Origin: Marinifilum sp965230805
Lineage (GTDB): Bacteria > Bacteroidota > Bacteroidia > Bacteroidales > Marinifilaceae
NCBI RefSeq assembly: GCF_965230805.1
Contig: NZ_OZ246019.1
Location: forward strand, 1,054,001 to 1,118,000
Direction of reading: 5' to 3'
Length of the DNA stretch: 64,000 bases
Of this stretch, positions 16,591-27,400 are shown one piece after another. The first letter of the stretch is position 1. Each line of letters begins with the position of its first letter. The translations under genes and the position numbers were made by a program. Under the pieces are notes generated by a model. It had not been told where the DNA came from. It saw only the letters and a list, made by a program, of their open reading frames with translations, and ran no database searches.

Positions 16591-19536
16591 ATGAAAAAAA
16601 AATTTATTAGAAAATTAATTACAATGTCAATTTATAGCCTTATCATACAATTTGTATGCGTTGCAAGCCTATTTGCTTCGACAACCGGAAGTGGCCAAAA
16701 CATTGAGAAAATTGAATTGAATCTGGAAAACCATAATTATTCATTGAAGAATTTTTTCAAGCTTGTAGAAGAACAATCGGACTACAATTTCTTTTATGTA
16801 GAAGGGGAAATTGATGTAACAAAAAATTATACACTTAGTTCTGATTCGCAAAACTTGAAAGAGATGCTTCAAGAAGTAGCGAATCAGGGATCATTGAGAT
16901 TTAGAATTGTTAATGATATAATTGTTGTGAAAAATTCAACAAGATCGAAGACAAAAGTGCTTGTTGCTAAGCCTAAGTCAATCAATATCCATGGTAAAGT
17001 TGTCGATTCAAAAGGAAATCCACTACCATTTGCCAGTATAGTTATTGATGGTAAAAATCATGGAACACTTTCCAATGCCAATGGGATCTTCAATATTGAT
17101 GCACCTGAGGGGACTTGTACAATTTTGGTGCATTATCTTGGTTATAAGGATAAAAAAATCACACTTGATGTTTCGGATGCAACAAAAGAAGTAAACATTG
17201 TATTGGAAGAAGAATCAACCAATCTTGGCGAGGTTATCGCTTATGGAAAATTAACACGAGGTCAGGCAAAAGCGCTGAACATTCAAAAAGTTTCAAAAAA
17301 CATCAAAAATGTGGTTGACCTTGAATTGTTTGCTAAATATCCAGACATAAGTGCTGCCGAAACAGTGCAACGTTTGCCCGGGATTTCAATTACCCGCGAC
17401 CAGGGAGAAGGTGAGTTTGTTCAGATTCGCGGTGTTTCGGAGCAACTGAATTCACTTACAATGAATGGACAAAAAATGCCAAGTGTTGAGCCGGATGCAG
17501 GTCGTACAGTTGGTCTTGACTTGGTACAGTCCTATTTAATTCAGTCCATCGAAGTTACCAAAGCATTAACTCCGGATATGGAAGCAGATGCAATCGGAGG
17601 AATGGTGAATTTTCAGCTTCGCGAAGCATCAAAGCAATCTGAATTCGAACTTTCAATGGGCTATGGTATCAACCAGCAAGAGTCGGAATACAGAAACTGG
17701 GGACGTTCAATCGTTTCGTTATCCGGGATTGGTGGAAAACGTTTTGCCGACAATAAATTTGGGATATTGTTAGCCGCCTCTTATTATAAAACAGACAAAG
17801 GTTCGATGTTTAATTCCCGTAGATTTGCAGATCAGAACCAGAATGTGCTGAACCGTAGGAGAACTACAGATTATGATGTAAACAGGGAGCGTTTTGGCTT
17901 GGTAGCGAATCTCGATTTTACACCAAACGAAAACCACAAATGGGTTCTGACTTCAAATTACAATCGCTACAAGGATGATGAGATCAGGCAACAGGCACGT
18001 TATACTTGGGACAACCAACGTGAAGAACGCAGAACGCGTAACCGATTGGAGGATCAGAAAATCTTTTTTAACATGTTAAAAGGGGAACATCAGTTTAATC
18101 AGGTTAAAGCCAATTATATCATTTCCTATTCAAAAGGAAATGAAGACCTTCCAGACAGGACTGAATTTAGGTACCGAAGGACAGTAGAGGCACTTGCAGA
18201 CTTAAGCCGTGATGAGCAAGATGCTTTATCGGCAAACTCCACTTTTGGCGACAATACCCCCTTTACATACAGCCGCGTAGGATTCGAACCGCGTTTTACT
18301 GAAGAGTCAAATGCGACTGGTGGATTTGATGTGGAATTCCCACTTACAAAAGACGATAAATCCTTGATAAAAGTTGGAGGAAAGTTCAGAAAGCTGGAAC
18401 GTGAACACAGAAGTGGTTCTTTTAGACCAAAACCACTTGATGGTGCTCAAATAAGACAATTTCAGGAAGGTGAGTTTCCGTTCCCGAATCTGAGTTTTAC
18501 AGATGCCGAGTTTGCAAGTCTTGGTTTTGATTTATCACCAGCAGATATCAATCTGGATGAAGAAACAGATGGTTACGATGCCAGCGAGAAAGTATTGGCA
18601 GGTTATGTGATGAACACAACCCAATGGTCAAATAAATTTTCGACTGTAGCAGGTTTGAGATTTGAAAACACAAAAACAGATTATACGAGTACCGAAAATG
18701 AATTGAAGGGAGAAGGTAGTTATTTAAATATTCTTCCTTCGATACATTTCACTTATAAGTTAAATGAGAATAACCAAATTCGTTTGGCTTACAGTACTGG
18801 TTTAAGTCGCCCCGATTATACCTCATTGATCCCTTACAATAATGTAGGAGCCGAAGAAATAAGGCGTGGAAACGAAGATCTTGAACCAATTACTGCCAGT
18901 AACTTCGATTTGATGTTTGAGAAATACACAAACAAACTTGATTATTTTAGTTTCGGTGCTTTTGCCAAGCTTATAGAAAATCAGATCGTTACTTCTCAGG
19001 TTGGCATTGAAGACGGATTACCTGTATTCAGCCCAACAAACGGTGCTTCCGCCAAAGTTTTTGGGCTTGAGTTTGGGATGAATAAAAACTTGACTTCTGT
19101 TGGTCTTCCGTTTTCGATAAATGCAAACTATACATTTACAGAGACAAGTGCAGATTATGGTGATGATCGTGACGACCTTCCTTTGACAAATAGCCCTAAG
19201 CATATGGGAAATTTATCCTTGCTTTATAACAACGATAAAACAGGCTTTTTTGCTGTTTTAGGTGGAACATACAGACATTTTGTTTTCAACAAGTTTGAGA
19301 ATACCAATGCTGCGGCCGATGGAAACGAAGAAATATGGTTGGATAAAACCTTGCATATGGATATGTCTTTGGGCTATAAAATAAATGATAAGATCAGCCT
19401 AAAATTACAATTGAACAACCTTACAAATGAGTCAAATACCGAGGTAAGTGGAAAACCTTCGGAAGATTCTTCGAAATGGACTGAAACAGAGAGTTACGGG
19501 ATATCAGGCCTATTTGTAGTTGAATTAAAGCTGTAA
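16591..19536 (+). CDS. TonB-dependent receptor with STN signalling domain
   Basis: 981 residues. Order of parts: signal peptide (about 1-30), STN domain (about 38-110, with FFKLVEEQSDYNFFYVEGE and a closing IVVKNSTRS), carboxypeptidase-regulatory-like domain (about 130-215), plug (about 245-345, with QRLPGISITRDQGEGEFVQI split here and ALTPDMEADAIGGMVNF) and beta-barrel to a C-terminal strand (ISGLFVVELKL). The ALTPDMEADAIGG phrase marks the receptor subfamily common near phytase and other phosphatase genes. Together with FecI and FecR it is a trans-envelope signalling unit. Substrate unknown; the propeller protein downstream may process or bind it. Confidence 0.93.
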   Translation: MKKKFIRKLITMSIYSLIIQFVCVASLFASTTGSGQNIEKIELNLENHNYSLKNFFKLVEEQSDYNFFYVEGEIDVTKNYTLSSDSQNLKEMLQEVANQGSLRFRIVNDIIVVKNSTRSKTKVLVAKPKSINIHGKVVDSKGNPLPFASIVIDGKNHGTLSNANGIFNIDAPEGTCTILVHYLGYKDKKITLDVSDATKEVNIVLEEESTNLGEVIAYGKLTRGQAKALNIQKVSKNIKNVVDLELFAKYPDISAAETVQRLPGISITRDQGEGEFVQIRGVSEQLNSLTMNGQKMPSVEPDAGRTVGLDLVQSYLIQSIEVTKALTPDMEADAIGGMVNFQLREASKQSEFELSMGYGINQQESEYRNWGRSIVSLSGIGGKRFADNKFGILLAASYYKTDKGSMFNSRRFADQNQNVLNRRRTTDYDVNRERFGLVANLDFTPNENHKWVLTSNYNRYKDDEIRQQARYTWDNQREERRTRNRLEDQKIFFNMLKGEHQFNQVKANYIISYSKGNEDLPDRTEFRYRRTVEALADLSRDEQDALSANSTFGDNTPFTYSRVGFEPRFTEESNATGGFDVEFPLTKDDKSLIKVGGKFRKLEREHRSGSFRPKPLDGAQIRQFQEGEFPFPNLSFTDAEFASLGFDLSPADINLDEETDGYDASEKVLAGYVMNTTQWSNKFSTVAGLRFENTKTDYTSTENELKGEGSYLNILPSIHFTYKLNENNQIRLAYSTGLSRPDYTSLIPYNNVGAEEIRRGNEDLEPITASNFDLMFEKYTNKLDYFSFGAFAKLIENQIVTSQVGIEDGLPVFSPTNGASAKVFGLEFGMNKNLTSVGLPFSINANYTFTETSADYGDDRDDLPLTNSPKHMGNLSLLYNNDKTGFFAVLGGTYRHFVFNKFENTNAAADGNEEIWLDKTLHMDMSLGYKINDKISLKLQLNNLTNESNTEVSGKPSEDSSKWTETESYGISGLFVVELKL

Positions 19537-19556
19537 AACATCGATAGTTATTTCTA

Positions 19557-19589
19557 TGCTCCGGCAGTCGTTTTTTATGCTGCCGGAGT
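19557..19589 (+). terminator. Hairpin between receptor and propeller gene
   Basis: CTCCGGCAG and CTGCCGGAG form a 9-bp perfect stem with a 12-base T-rich loop, between the receptor stop and the next start. There is no clean T tract afterwards. It may lower expression of the downstream gene or protect the upstream mRNA. Confidence 0.6.
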
Positions 19590-19609
19590 TCCATATAATA
19601 CCATTTCAT

Positions 19610-20437
19610 ATGAGCAGGAATATTATTTATATTTTAATAACGAGTGCAGTATTCGTGTTTATTCTGTCTACAACTTATTCATCAGATGCCCAGAGCACAA
19701 AAGCTAAGCTCATAAAAGAATATCATGTTAAAAAAGCAAGGCAGGCAGTGGCAACAGATGTTGACAATTTCTACGTAATTAACAATAGCAATATTGCAAA
19801 ATATAGGAAAGTTGATGGCAAATTGGCAACAGAATGGGAAGATAATGATTCAATTATCCACCATTTAAATAGTGGGATAATTATTGAAGGGAAGCTTTAT
19901 TGCTGCAACTCCAATTACCCAAAATCGCCCATGGCTAGCTCCATTGAAATTTTCGATCCGCAAACATTAAAGCACATCGGAAACCATAGCTTTGGGATTT
20001 TTAATGGGTCGGCTACCTGGCTCGATTTTTACAATGGTTATTGGTACGTAGTGTTTGCCCATTATACTGGCAGAGGTAACGAAGCAGGCAAGGATAACTC
20101 ATGGACAAGGATGGTGAAGTTTGATAAAGAGTGGAGACAGCTTGAGTCGTGGATATTTCCGGAAAAACTTGTGAGCAGATTTGGCACAAAAAGCAGTTCT
20201 GGAGGAAAAATACTTGAGGATGGCAGGATATTATGTACTGGTCATGATAATTACGAAATCTATGAGCTATGCTTTCCTAAAAAAGGTTATGCTTTAGAGT
20301 GGATTAAAACCATTCCTGTTGCTTCCTTTGGACAGGGAATTGCCTACGAAAAGAAAAATGATCAGGAACTGATCTATGGAATAGTAAAAAAAGAAAACAA
20401 GGTAGTAGTTTCTATAATTTCCGAAACTTTTCATTAA
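19610..20437 (+). CDS. Secreted propeller-like protein of unknown function
   Basis: 275 residues from ATG 19610, where a signal peptide begins (I-I-Y-I-L-I-T-S-A-V-F-V-F, cleavage near SSDAQS). The frame is open to 19556, but that start would place the hairpin inside the gene and spoil the signal. The mature part has repeated short beta segments with aromatic and glycine pairs (YGYWYVVFAHY-like, RILCTGHDNYEIYEL, FGQGIAYEKK), which suggests a small beta-propeller. I do not recognise a named family with confidence. It is the last gene of the sigma/receptor operon, so it probably acts on or binds the receptor's substrate in the periplasm or outside. Confidence 0.7.
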   Translation: MSRNIIYILITSAVFVFILSTTYSSDAQSTKAKLIKEYHVKKARQAVATDVDNFYVINNSNIAKYRKVDGKLATEWEDNDSIIHHLNSGIIIEGKLYCCNSNYPKSPMASSIEIFDPQTLKHIGNHSFGIFNGSATWLDFYNGYWYVVFAHYTGRGNEAGKDNSWTRMVKFDKEWRQLESWIFPEKLVSRFGTKSSSGGKILEDGRILCTGHDNYEIYELCFPKKGYALEWIKTIPVASFGQGIAYEKKNDQELIYGIVKKENKVVVSIISETFH

Positions 20438-20460
20438 AACAATTACTTCATTTAAAAATG

Positions 20461-20496
20461 AGATCGCCTCAAACACAAATTGAGCTGATCTTTTTT
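20461..20496 (+). terminator. Terminator of the FecI/receptor operon
   Basis: AGATC..CTCAA, loop, TTGAG..GATCT followed by TTTTTT. It lies 24 bp after the propeller gene stop. Confidence 0.75.
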
Positions 20497-20538
20497 ATCT
20501 CTCATTCTTCTATTTTATCATGAGTTCGATAGAGAGAT

Positions 20539-21699
20539 TTAATATTGAACAAACGCCTTTAAATCTGATGTTAGAATCTTCTCAATTTCTGAAAATTGAT
20601 CCTTTGGTGTTTTGGTGAACAGCATCCCAAAAATAGGGTAGGTTTTATAATCTACCTTCCTCAACTCCAAGGGGTGAATAAATTTATCAAGCAAGGCATC
20701 GTAATCGAACTTTACAATCTTCTGCGAAGGAATTCCAGTTGAATTGTCTAATATGATTAGAGAGTAAATCTCATCATCCATCTCTTTTAAAACCTGATTC
20801 CAATCTGGTTTGATATTTTTTAGAAAACAATGATAAGGATTCAACTTGCTTGCAAAATAAGTTAGGTCGGCAGTAGTACACCAGCCACCAAATCGCATAG
20901 GATTCACTTCAATAGGAACCAATAAGCCGTTTTCATCAACTCGTACCTCAATGTGAACCGGAAAATTTTTCAATTTGGCTTCATTACCCAAGGCTTGAGC
21001 AAAATTAGTAAAGGATTCAAGATATGTATTTATCGTTTCCTTTGATGTATAGTACACCCTATCACTAACGTCGGTATCACAAGAAAACAGATGCTTCGAG
21101 ATCCCCAATACACTTGTCTTTCCTTCTTCATCAAAGAAAGCATCAAAAGCAAACTCCTCCCCTTCAATAATCTCCTCTATCAGAAAACTGGAAGCATTTA
21201 CCACCTCGATTGGAAATATGGATTTGGCCTCGGCAAATTCGTCTTTAATTAACTGTTTAACATGTGTCCAATCTTCTGCATTTAAAACCTTATGAACGCC
21301 TAAACTTAAGAATCCAACTGCAGGTTTAATGATAAAAGGCATTGGCAGTTCCTCCAAGTTTAACTCGTCCATTTCTTTTAAAGTCACCTCACGGAAAAAG
21401 AAGTTAGGATACATTTTTTGAATCAACCTTCGGAATTCAACTTTGTTTTTAAACACATTAATGTAGTCTGGTAATTTTGTAAAGCCCAGATTCTTGACTA
21501 CCCAATTAATTGAGTTTTCGGAATTTGTATACAACTTGCTATTCGAATCGTTTTTAAAAGACTGAATAATTTCTTCAGCACCAATTAGACTTAACTCACC
21601 TTGTTCTGTAATATTTCCAGTATCCAATACAGGAAAATTATACTTTATAATGGTTTCTTTTAAAAATTTAGAAACGTATGGTTTATCCAATAAAATCAT
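20539..21699 (-). CDS. ATP-grasp domain protein
   Basis: 386 residues, soluble, no signal peptide. ATP-grasp features: PFIIKPAVGFLSLGVHKV (lysine of the ATP-binding strand, glycine-rich loop) near 120, SFLIEEIIEGEEFAFDAFF near 168, and the metal-binding HIEVRVDENG and PIEVNPMRFGG (glutamate and asparagine) near 250-270. The enzyme would ligate a carboxylate to an amine with ATP. The substrate cannot be inferred, and no biosynthetic neighbours are present, so it appears to be a single-gene transcription unit. Confidence 0.82.
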   Translation of the reverse strand: MILLDKPYVSKFLKETIIKYNFPVLDTGNITEQGELSLIGAEEIIQSFKNDSNSKLYTNSENSINWVVKNLGFTKLPDYINVFKNKVEFRRLIQKMYPNFFFREVTLKEMDELNLEELPMPFIIKPAVGFLSLGVHKVLNAEDWTHVKQLIKDEFAEAKSIFPIEVVNASSFLIEEIIEGEEFAFDAFFDEEGKTSVLGISKHLFSCDTDVSDRVYYTSKETINTYLESFTNFAQALGNEAKLKNFPVHIEVRVDENGLLVPIEVNPMRFGGWCTTADLTYFASKLNPYHCFLKNIKPDWNQVLKEMDDEIYSLIILDNSTGIPSQKIVKFDYDALLDKFIHPLELRKVDYKTYPIFGMLFTKTPKDQFSEIEKILTSDLKAFVQY

Positions 21700-21914
21700 A
21701 TATTGCGTAGTGTTTGTTCTTCATCTTATTCACATCGCAAAGCTACTAAGAATGCTTTAATTTATGAGTTTAGCTTTCAATTTTAAGCTGGTTCAGTTCC
21801 CTTTACAAAGGATATCAGTATTAGCCTAAATAAATTCTGCTCCCATAATAAAACTGGCATTATAGCAATTGATTTCTTACATTTCAGAATCGAAATCATA
21901 ACAAAGCTTAGATT

Positions 21915-22856
21915 GTGAAAAACAAAATTCTCATTGCTTATTCTATTCCACATCAAGGACTTTCGGAACTTGAAAAAAATTTTGAACTGATCTATCCCGA
22001 AAAGGAATTCTTTTCGATTGATGAATTAGTTGATCGAATTCCTGATTGTGTGGCCTTGCTTTCCATTTTTAACAAAGCTGTTCCCAAAGAAGTAATCGAA
22101 GCAGCAAACAAGTTAAAAATTATTAGCAATTACGGAGTTGGCTTTAATAATATTGATATTGAAACTGCAAGTAAGAAAGGAATTGTGGTTTGCAACACAC
22201 CTGAGGCTGTTTGCGAACCTACTGCCGAACTTTGTTTGGCACTAATTCTTTCCCTTTCAAGAGGCATAGCAAAATGTGATTATGGATTAAAATCCAATCC
22301 TGATTTTGAGTGGGGCGTAATGAGAAATCTGGGAACAGGATTACAAGGAAAAACTCTTGGAATTATAGGCATGGGAAAAATTGGCAAGTCAATTGCTAAT
22401 AAAGCAGAGGCTTTTGGAATGAAAATCGTTTACCACAATCGCAATAAGATTCAAGGCTCATCCTATCAATATCTTGAATTTACAGAATTGCTTGGGCAGG
22501 CCGATATTCTATCCTTAAATTGTCCGTTAACCGCAACAACTCATCATTTGATAGGAGCAAAAGAATTGGGTTTGATGAAAGAATCTGCATTATTAGTTAA
22601 CACCGCCAGGGGATCTGTTGTAAACGAACAAGAGTTGGTTGATGCTTTAAAAGAAAGACAAATTGCAGGTGCTGCATTAGACGTGTTTGAGCATGAACCA
22701 ACAATTCATCCCGACTTATTAAAAATGGATAATGTACTTGTGGTTCCGCACATTGGAACTGCAACCATAGAAACCAGAATAGAAATGGGAAAAGAGGCAA
22801 GCGAAAATATCATTTCCTATTTAATGAAGAAAATAGAAAAAAATCGAGTGAATTAA
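21915..22856 (+). CDS. D-2-hydroxyacid dehydrogenase (NAD-dependent)
   Basis: 313 residues from a GTG start. D-isomer-specific 2-hydroxyacid dehydrogenase: substrate-binding SNYGVGFNNID near 75, Rossmann motif GIIGMGKIGKS near 155, catalytic R in NTARGSVVN near 233, E in DVFEHEP near 262 and H in VPHIGTAT near 281. It reduces a 2-oxoacid or oxidises a D-2-hydroxyacid such as glycerate, lactate or phosphoglycerate. It lacks the ACT domain of SerA. It is upstream of coaX on the same strand with a 38-bp gap, but no pathway link is evident. Confidence 0.92.
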   Translation: MKNKILIAYSIPHQGLSELEKNFELIYPEKEFFSIDELVDRIPDCVALLSIFNKAVPKEVIEAANKLKIISNYGVGFNNIDIETASKKGIVVCNTPEAVCEPTAELCLALILSLSRGIAKCDYGLKSNPDFEWGVMRNLGTGLQGKTLGIIGMGKIGKSIANKAEAFGMKIVYHNRNKIQGSSYQYLEFTELLGQADILSLNCPLTATTHHLIGAKELGLMKESALLVNTARGSVVNEQELVDALKERQIAGAALDVFEHEPTIHPDLLKMDNVLVVPHIGTATIETRIEMGKEASENIISYLMKKIEKNRVN

Positions 22857-22894
22857 ATCGTATTAATCATTGAACTTTAATCATTGAGAATTAT

Positions 22895-23665
22895 ATGTTA
22901 CTGGCTATTGACATAGGAAACACAAATATAGTTTGTGGATTATCGGAAAACAATCACTGGACAGAGGAGTGCAGAATTCATACCGTTGCCAATAAAACTT
23001 CGGACGAATACGAAGTAATTTACAGGACATTATTTGCCAGCAGAAATGTTGATCTTAGGCAAGTGGACCGAATTGTGGTAAGTAGTGTAGTACCTTCTTT
23101 AATTCTGCCAATTTGCGAAATGATTAAAAAGTTATTTGGCAAAGAGCCACTGGTTGTAGGCTCCGAAATCTATCCTAAACTGAATATTGGCATTAAAAAC
23201 CCTTATGAAATTGGCACCGATTTGGTTGCAAATGCAGTAGCAGCACACAACAAATATAAGGGCAATTGTATTGTTGTTGATTTTGGCACTGCTTTAACTT
23301 TTACTGCCCTTAAGGCGGATGGTAATTTACTGGGTGTTAGTATTGCTCCCGGATTAAAAACAGCAATGGCATCGCTATCGCAAAATACGGCAAAACTTCC
23401 GAATGTTGATATTGCAATTCCTCCCTCGTGCATTGGTAAAAACACAACTCATGCCCTGCAAGCCGGTATTGTAATGGGATACAAAGGATTGGTTGAATAT
23501 TTATTGCAGGAAATAAAATCAGAACTCGAAGGCAACACAACAGTAATTGCAACTGGAGGCATTTCCAAACTGATGCTCCCAATCGTCGAGAGTTTCGATT
23601 ATCACGAACCAAGCCTAACCCTTGATGGCTTAAAAATCATTGGAAACCTATTCTATAAACAATAA
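22895..23665 (+). CDS. coaX: Type III pantothenate kinase
   Basis: 256 residues, the normal length. Catalyses ATP-dependent phosphorylation of pantothenate, the first step of CoA synthesis. ASKHA-fold motifs: DIGNTNIVCGL (phosphate 1) at 5-15, the pantothenate/metal segment GTDLVANAVAAH, VDFGTALTF (phosphate 2) near 128 and the adenosine motif ATGGISKLM near 225. Followed by MITE copy 3, inserted 19 bp after its stop. Confidence 0.95.
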   Translation: MLLAIDIGNTNIVCGLSENNHWTEECRIHTVANKTSDEYEVIYRTLFASRNVDLRQVDRIVVSSVVPSLILPICEMIKKLFGKEPLVVGSEIYPKLNIGIKNPYEIGTDLVANAVAAHNKYKGNCIVVDFGTALTFTALKADGNLLGVSIAPGLKTAMASLSQNTAKLPNVDIAIPPSCIGKNTTHALQAGIVMGYKGLVEYLLQEIKSELEGNTTVIATGGISKLMLPIVESFDYHEPSLTLDGLKIIGNLFYKQ

Positions 23666-23684
23666 TGCCTGTATTATTACCTAT

Positions 23685-23950
23685 AACGTGAGTTCGACGT
23701 AAAATTCTATCCACAGAAAGTTATATTTGCGATAGATTTGCATTAAAAATTTGGAAAGAATAGCGGGCTATTTTGAGGAATTTTTAATGTGAAGATGTCG
23801 TAAAGAGAACTTTCCATTATGTGTTTGCCTGCTTTCGGCATAAATTTCCTCAAATCTTCTTGAAATATCCCGATATTCCTTCGAAAATTTGAGAAAATTT
23901 CTACTAAAATCAGATCAAACTGTGAACGAATTTTACGTCGAACTCACGTT
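23685..23950. mobile_element. MITE-like element, copy 3
   Basis: 266 bp with the perfect 20-base ends AACGTGAGTTCGACGTAAAA and TTTTACGTCGAACTCACGTT. The bases ACCTAT stand on both sides (23679-23684 and 23951-23956), a clean 6-bp target duplication that shows insertion between coaX and the CYTH gene. No open frame inside. Confidence 0.9.
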
Positions 23951-23982
23951 ACCTATAAGCAAGTATAATAACTGAAACAATT

Positions 23983-24441
23983 ATGGCTTTAGAAATCGAA
24001 AGAAAATTTTTGGTACACCAAAATCGCCTGGTACTGCCTAAAAAAGGGAAGCAATTAATTCAGGGATACATATGGAGTGATCCTGAAAAAAGCTTGCGAA
24101 TACGCATTAGCGACCAACAAGCCTTTTTAACCATTAAGGCTGGTAATGACATTCTGAATAGAACCGAATTCGAATATGATATTCCGCTAAACGATGCAAA
24201 AGAGCTATTGTTATTGTGTGATGCTAAGATTGAAAAAACAAGATATTTAATCGAACATCACAAACACATTTGGGAGCTTGATGTTTTTCATGGTGCTAAT
24301 AATGGTTTAATTGTGGCTGAAGTTGAATTATCCTCAGCCGATGAACAAATACAATTCCCGGATTGGATTGCACAGGAAGTAAGCAATGATCCTAAATATT
24401 TAAATGTTTCCTTAATTAAAAATCCGTTCGTGAAGTGGTGA
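23983..24441 (+). CDS. CYTH domain protein
   Basis: 152 residues. The signature EIERKFLV at 4-11 and the alternating charged beta strands (RIRISDQQAFLTIKAG, RTEFEYDIP, TRYLIEHHKHIWELDVF, IVAEVELSSADE) define the triphosphate tunnel metalloenzyme fold. Members hydrolyse triphosphate or thiamine triphosphate, and some make cAMP. Short single-domain forms like this are mostly inorganic triphosphatases. The 3' end overlaps the 3' end of the convergent GH3 gene by 30 bp. Confidence 0.9.
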   Translation: MALEIERKFLVHQNRLVLPKKGKQLIQGYIWSDPEKSLRIRISDQQAFLTIKAGNDILNRTEFEYDIPLNDAKELLLLCDAKIEKTRYLIEHHKHIWELDVFHGANNGLIVAEVELSSADEQIQFPDWIAQEVSNDPKYLNVSLIKNPFVKW

Positions 24442-27400
24442 TTCCAATAGATAAGAAAAATTCCTGGCCGGGGTAATCTCCGGCCTAACGGCTTTATAAA
24501 TGCACTCCTGAATTTTGGTTCTTACATCCATTTCCATCAATTTTGAATTCGTTTCGTCCGGACAAATTCTGTTCGATAGAAAGATGTATAGCAAATCGTA
24601 TTCGGGATCAATCCAGAGCATTGTTCCGGTAAATCCTGTATGCCCATAGCTCTGTAAAGAAGCCAAATTACTTGTCGGTCCATTTTTATTTGCAGGATCT
24701 AAAAAAGGTTTATCAAATCCTATTCCTCTTCTGTTTTTCCCATTTGGATAGGCACGGGAAGTAAACTGTTTTACAGTTTCTGGTCCAATATAGATTTCGT
24801 TTCCATATTCGCCCTTTTGCAAGAACATTTGTGCAAGTTTTGCTAAATCGCCGGCATTACCAAACAAACCTGCATGCCCGGCTACACCACCCAGCATTGC
24901 TGATATAGGATCATGTACATATCCTTTTATCCATTGTTTTCTGAAAAACTTATCGTTTTGAGTTGGAACAATTCTATCCAAACCAAATCTTTTTGTAGGT
25001 TGATAGCCTAAACTTCCGGCTCCCAGCTGACGATAAAAGTGGCGATTCGCATAACGATCAATAGGTTCTCCTGATCTTTCTTTTATCATTTCTCCCATCA
25101 ATATAAAACCTAAATCACTGTATTTGTAAGCATTGGACTTTCGATAATCCGAATCTAAAATTCCTTTCAAAATCGTATCCCTATAGCTTTTGGTGATATA
25201 AAGACTTTTAGCAACTTTCTCAGAAAAAACATCCGATTTCACTTTGGAAAAGATCCCTTTTTTGAATTTGTAATTTGTATTGATATACAAATTCTTTCCA
25301 AGCTTTAAACTATACTGTCTGGAATACCTTCTGCTAAACAAACTTCCTTGGAAGCTGGAAGAATCAATTGCTTCCCAATGAAAAGGCTTCCAGCTGAGCA
25401 AGCGTGCCTCATGAGCCAAAATCTTTCTCAACACCAAGCTGTCTTTGTTCGAATCCTTAGCCTCTATTAGATACTCTCCCAATTTCGAATCGATATTAAT
25501 CCATCCCTCATCGGTCATTTGCATGATTACCGGTAAGGTAGCTGCAACCTTTGTTATGGAAGCCAAATCATAAATATCAGGATTTCTTACAGGTCTTTTT
25601 CGGGCATAAGTATGATGCCCATAGGATTTATTGAATACCACCTTTCCCGATCGGGCAATTAATACCTGACAACCTGGAGTTGCTTTTTCCTTGATTGCAT
25701 TTTCTGCAATGGAATCAATCACATTCAGTTTTAAAGTACTCAAACCAACTTGCTCGGGCAATGAGTAACCTAAACGATTGTGAGCTGTTTCAAATCCAGT
25801 TCCAACAGGAAACTCTCCATTAATCGATACCGGTAGTTTTCCTTTGGCAGCCAATCCACCAAACACAATTTGCGCTGAAGCCATTTGCGATTCTCTACTA
25901 TCTTGATAGGATACCAAAATGGCATCTAAATCATCCAGATTCTTATACTTATCCAAGGCATAGGGATTGCCAAACAAATCAAAAATTACCTTTTTGTCCT
26001 TTGCTATATCAGATAACAACTCGATGCTTTGTTTTGTAATTCCAAAATTCCTGGATGGCCGTTGGTCTGTATCATGCATACTTACCACCAGCAAATTGTA
26101 TTGATCCAGCTTCTCTTTTAAAATCTCAAAATGCTCTTTGGATGCATCTTTTTCTATTTGATAGAAATCAATATCTGTATACCTTCCCAAATACTCCTGA
26201 TATCGGTTACGAATAGAAGCTCCCATAGCAATGGAAGCTACCTTTAAGGTATCTAATCTTTTTAAAGGAAGTAAGCGATTGTTGTTTTTCACCAATGTTA
26301 TTGCCTGTTCTGTAAGTTGACGCCTTAAAATAAATCCTTCCTGCGTATTTAGCCCGGACCAAAGTCTATCTATATCCACTTTATGATATTCATTCAAGCC
26401 CAGCCAATACTTTGCAAGAAGAATCTTCCTACATTTTTGATTGATACTTTCCCAAGAAAGATCACCATTAGCGATGGATTTTCTGATCTCTTGAAGCGCT
26501 TTTTCCACATCCTCGGTAAACAGCAGAACATCGTTTCCTGCCTGAAGCGATTTTGCATCAACAACACCTTTATCGTGATATTTTCGAATTCCCTTCATAT
26601 TAAGGGCATCGGTAAATACCAATCCTTTAAATTTCAATTCCTTTTTCAACAGATCTGTTACAATTGCCGACGACAATGTTGCTATTTTCTCATTCTTATC
26701 AAGAGCCGGAACATTAAGGTGCGAAATCATCACGCCTCCCAGGCCTTGGGCTATTACTTTTTTAAAAGGATACAACTCCACCGAATCCAATCTGGATCTT
26801 GAATGATCGAGCAAGGGAAGATCTACATGCGAATCGGTATCAGTATCTCCATGCCCGGGAAAATGCTTTCCAACTGCTATCACGCCGGCACTTTGTAATC
26901 CATTTACAAAAGCATATGATTTATTCGCAACATTGTACCTGTCTTCTCCAAACGATCTGCTATTAATTACAGGATTAGATGGATTATTATTCACATCCAT
27001 TACAGGAGCAAAATTCACATGCACTCCTAATCTTCTGCACTCTTTCCCTATTTGCTTTCCCAAGCGATAAATCAGGTCATTATCCTGAACTGCACCCAGC
27101 ATCAATTGCCTTGGATAACTAATGGTCTGCTTCAACCTCATTCCAAGTCCGGTTTCAGCATCCATTCCAATCCACATAGGAACTTTAGATAAACTTTGGT
27201 ACCAATTGCACAATTCTGCTTGTTTATCTGGTTCACCATGAAAAAAGATAATCCCCCCAACTTGATAAGTGTCTATTAATTTAGCAATGCGTTCTGTCTC
27301 GCTCTTACTTTTATTAGAGTAGGCCGCAATCATAAACAATTGCGTAATTTTCTCATCCTCACTCATTGTATGAAGAACAGAATCAACCCATTGGTTGGAT

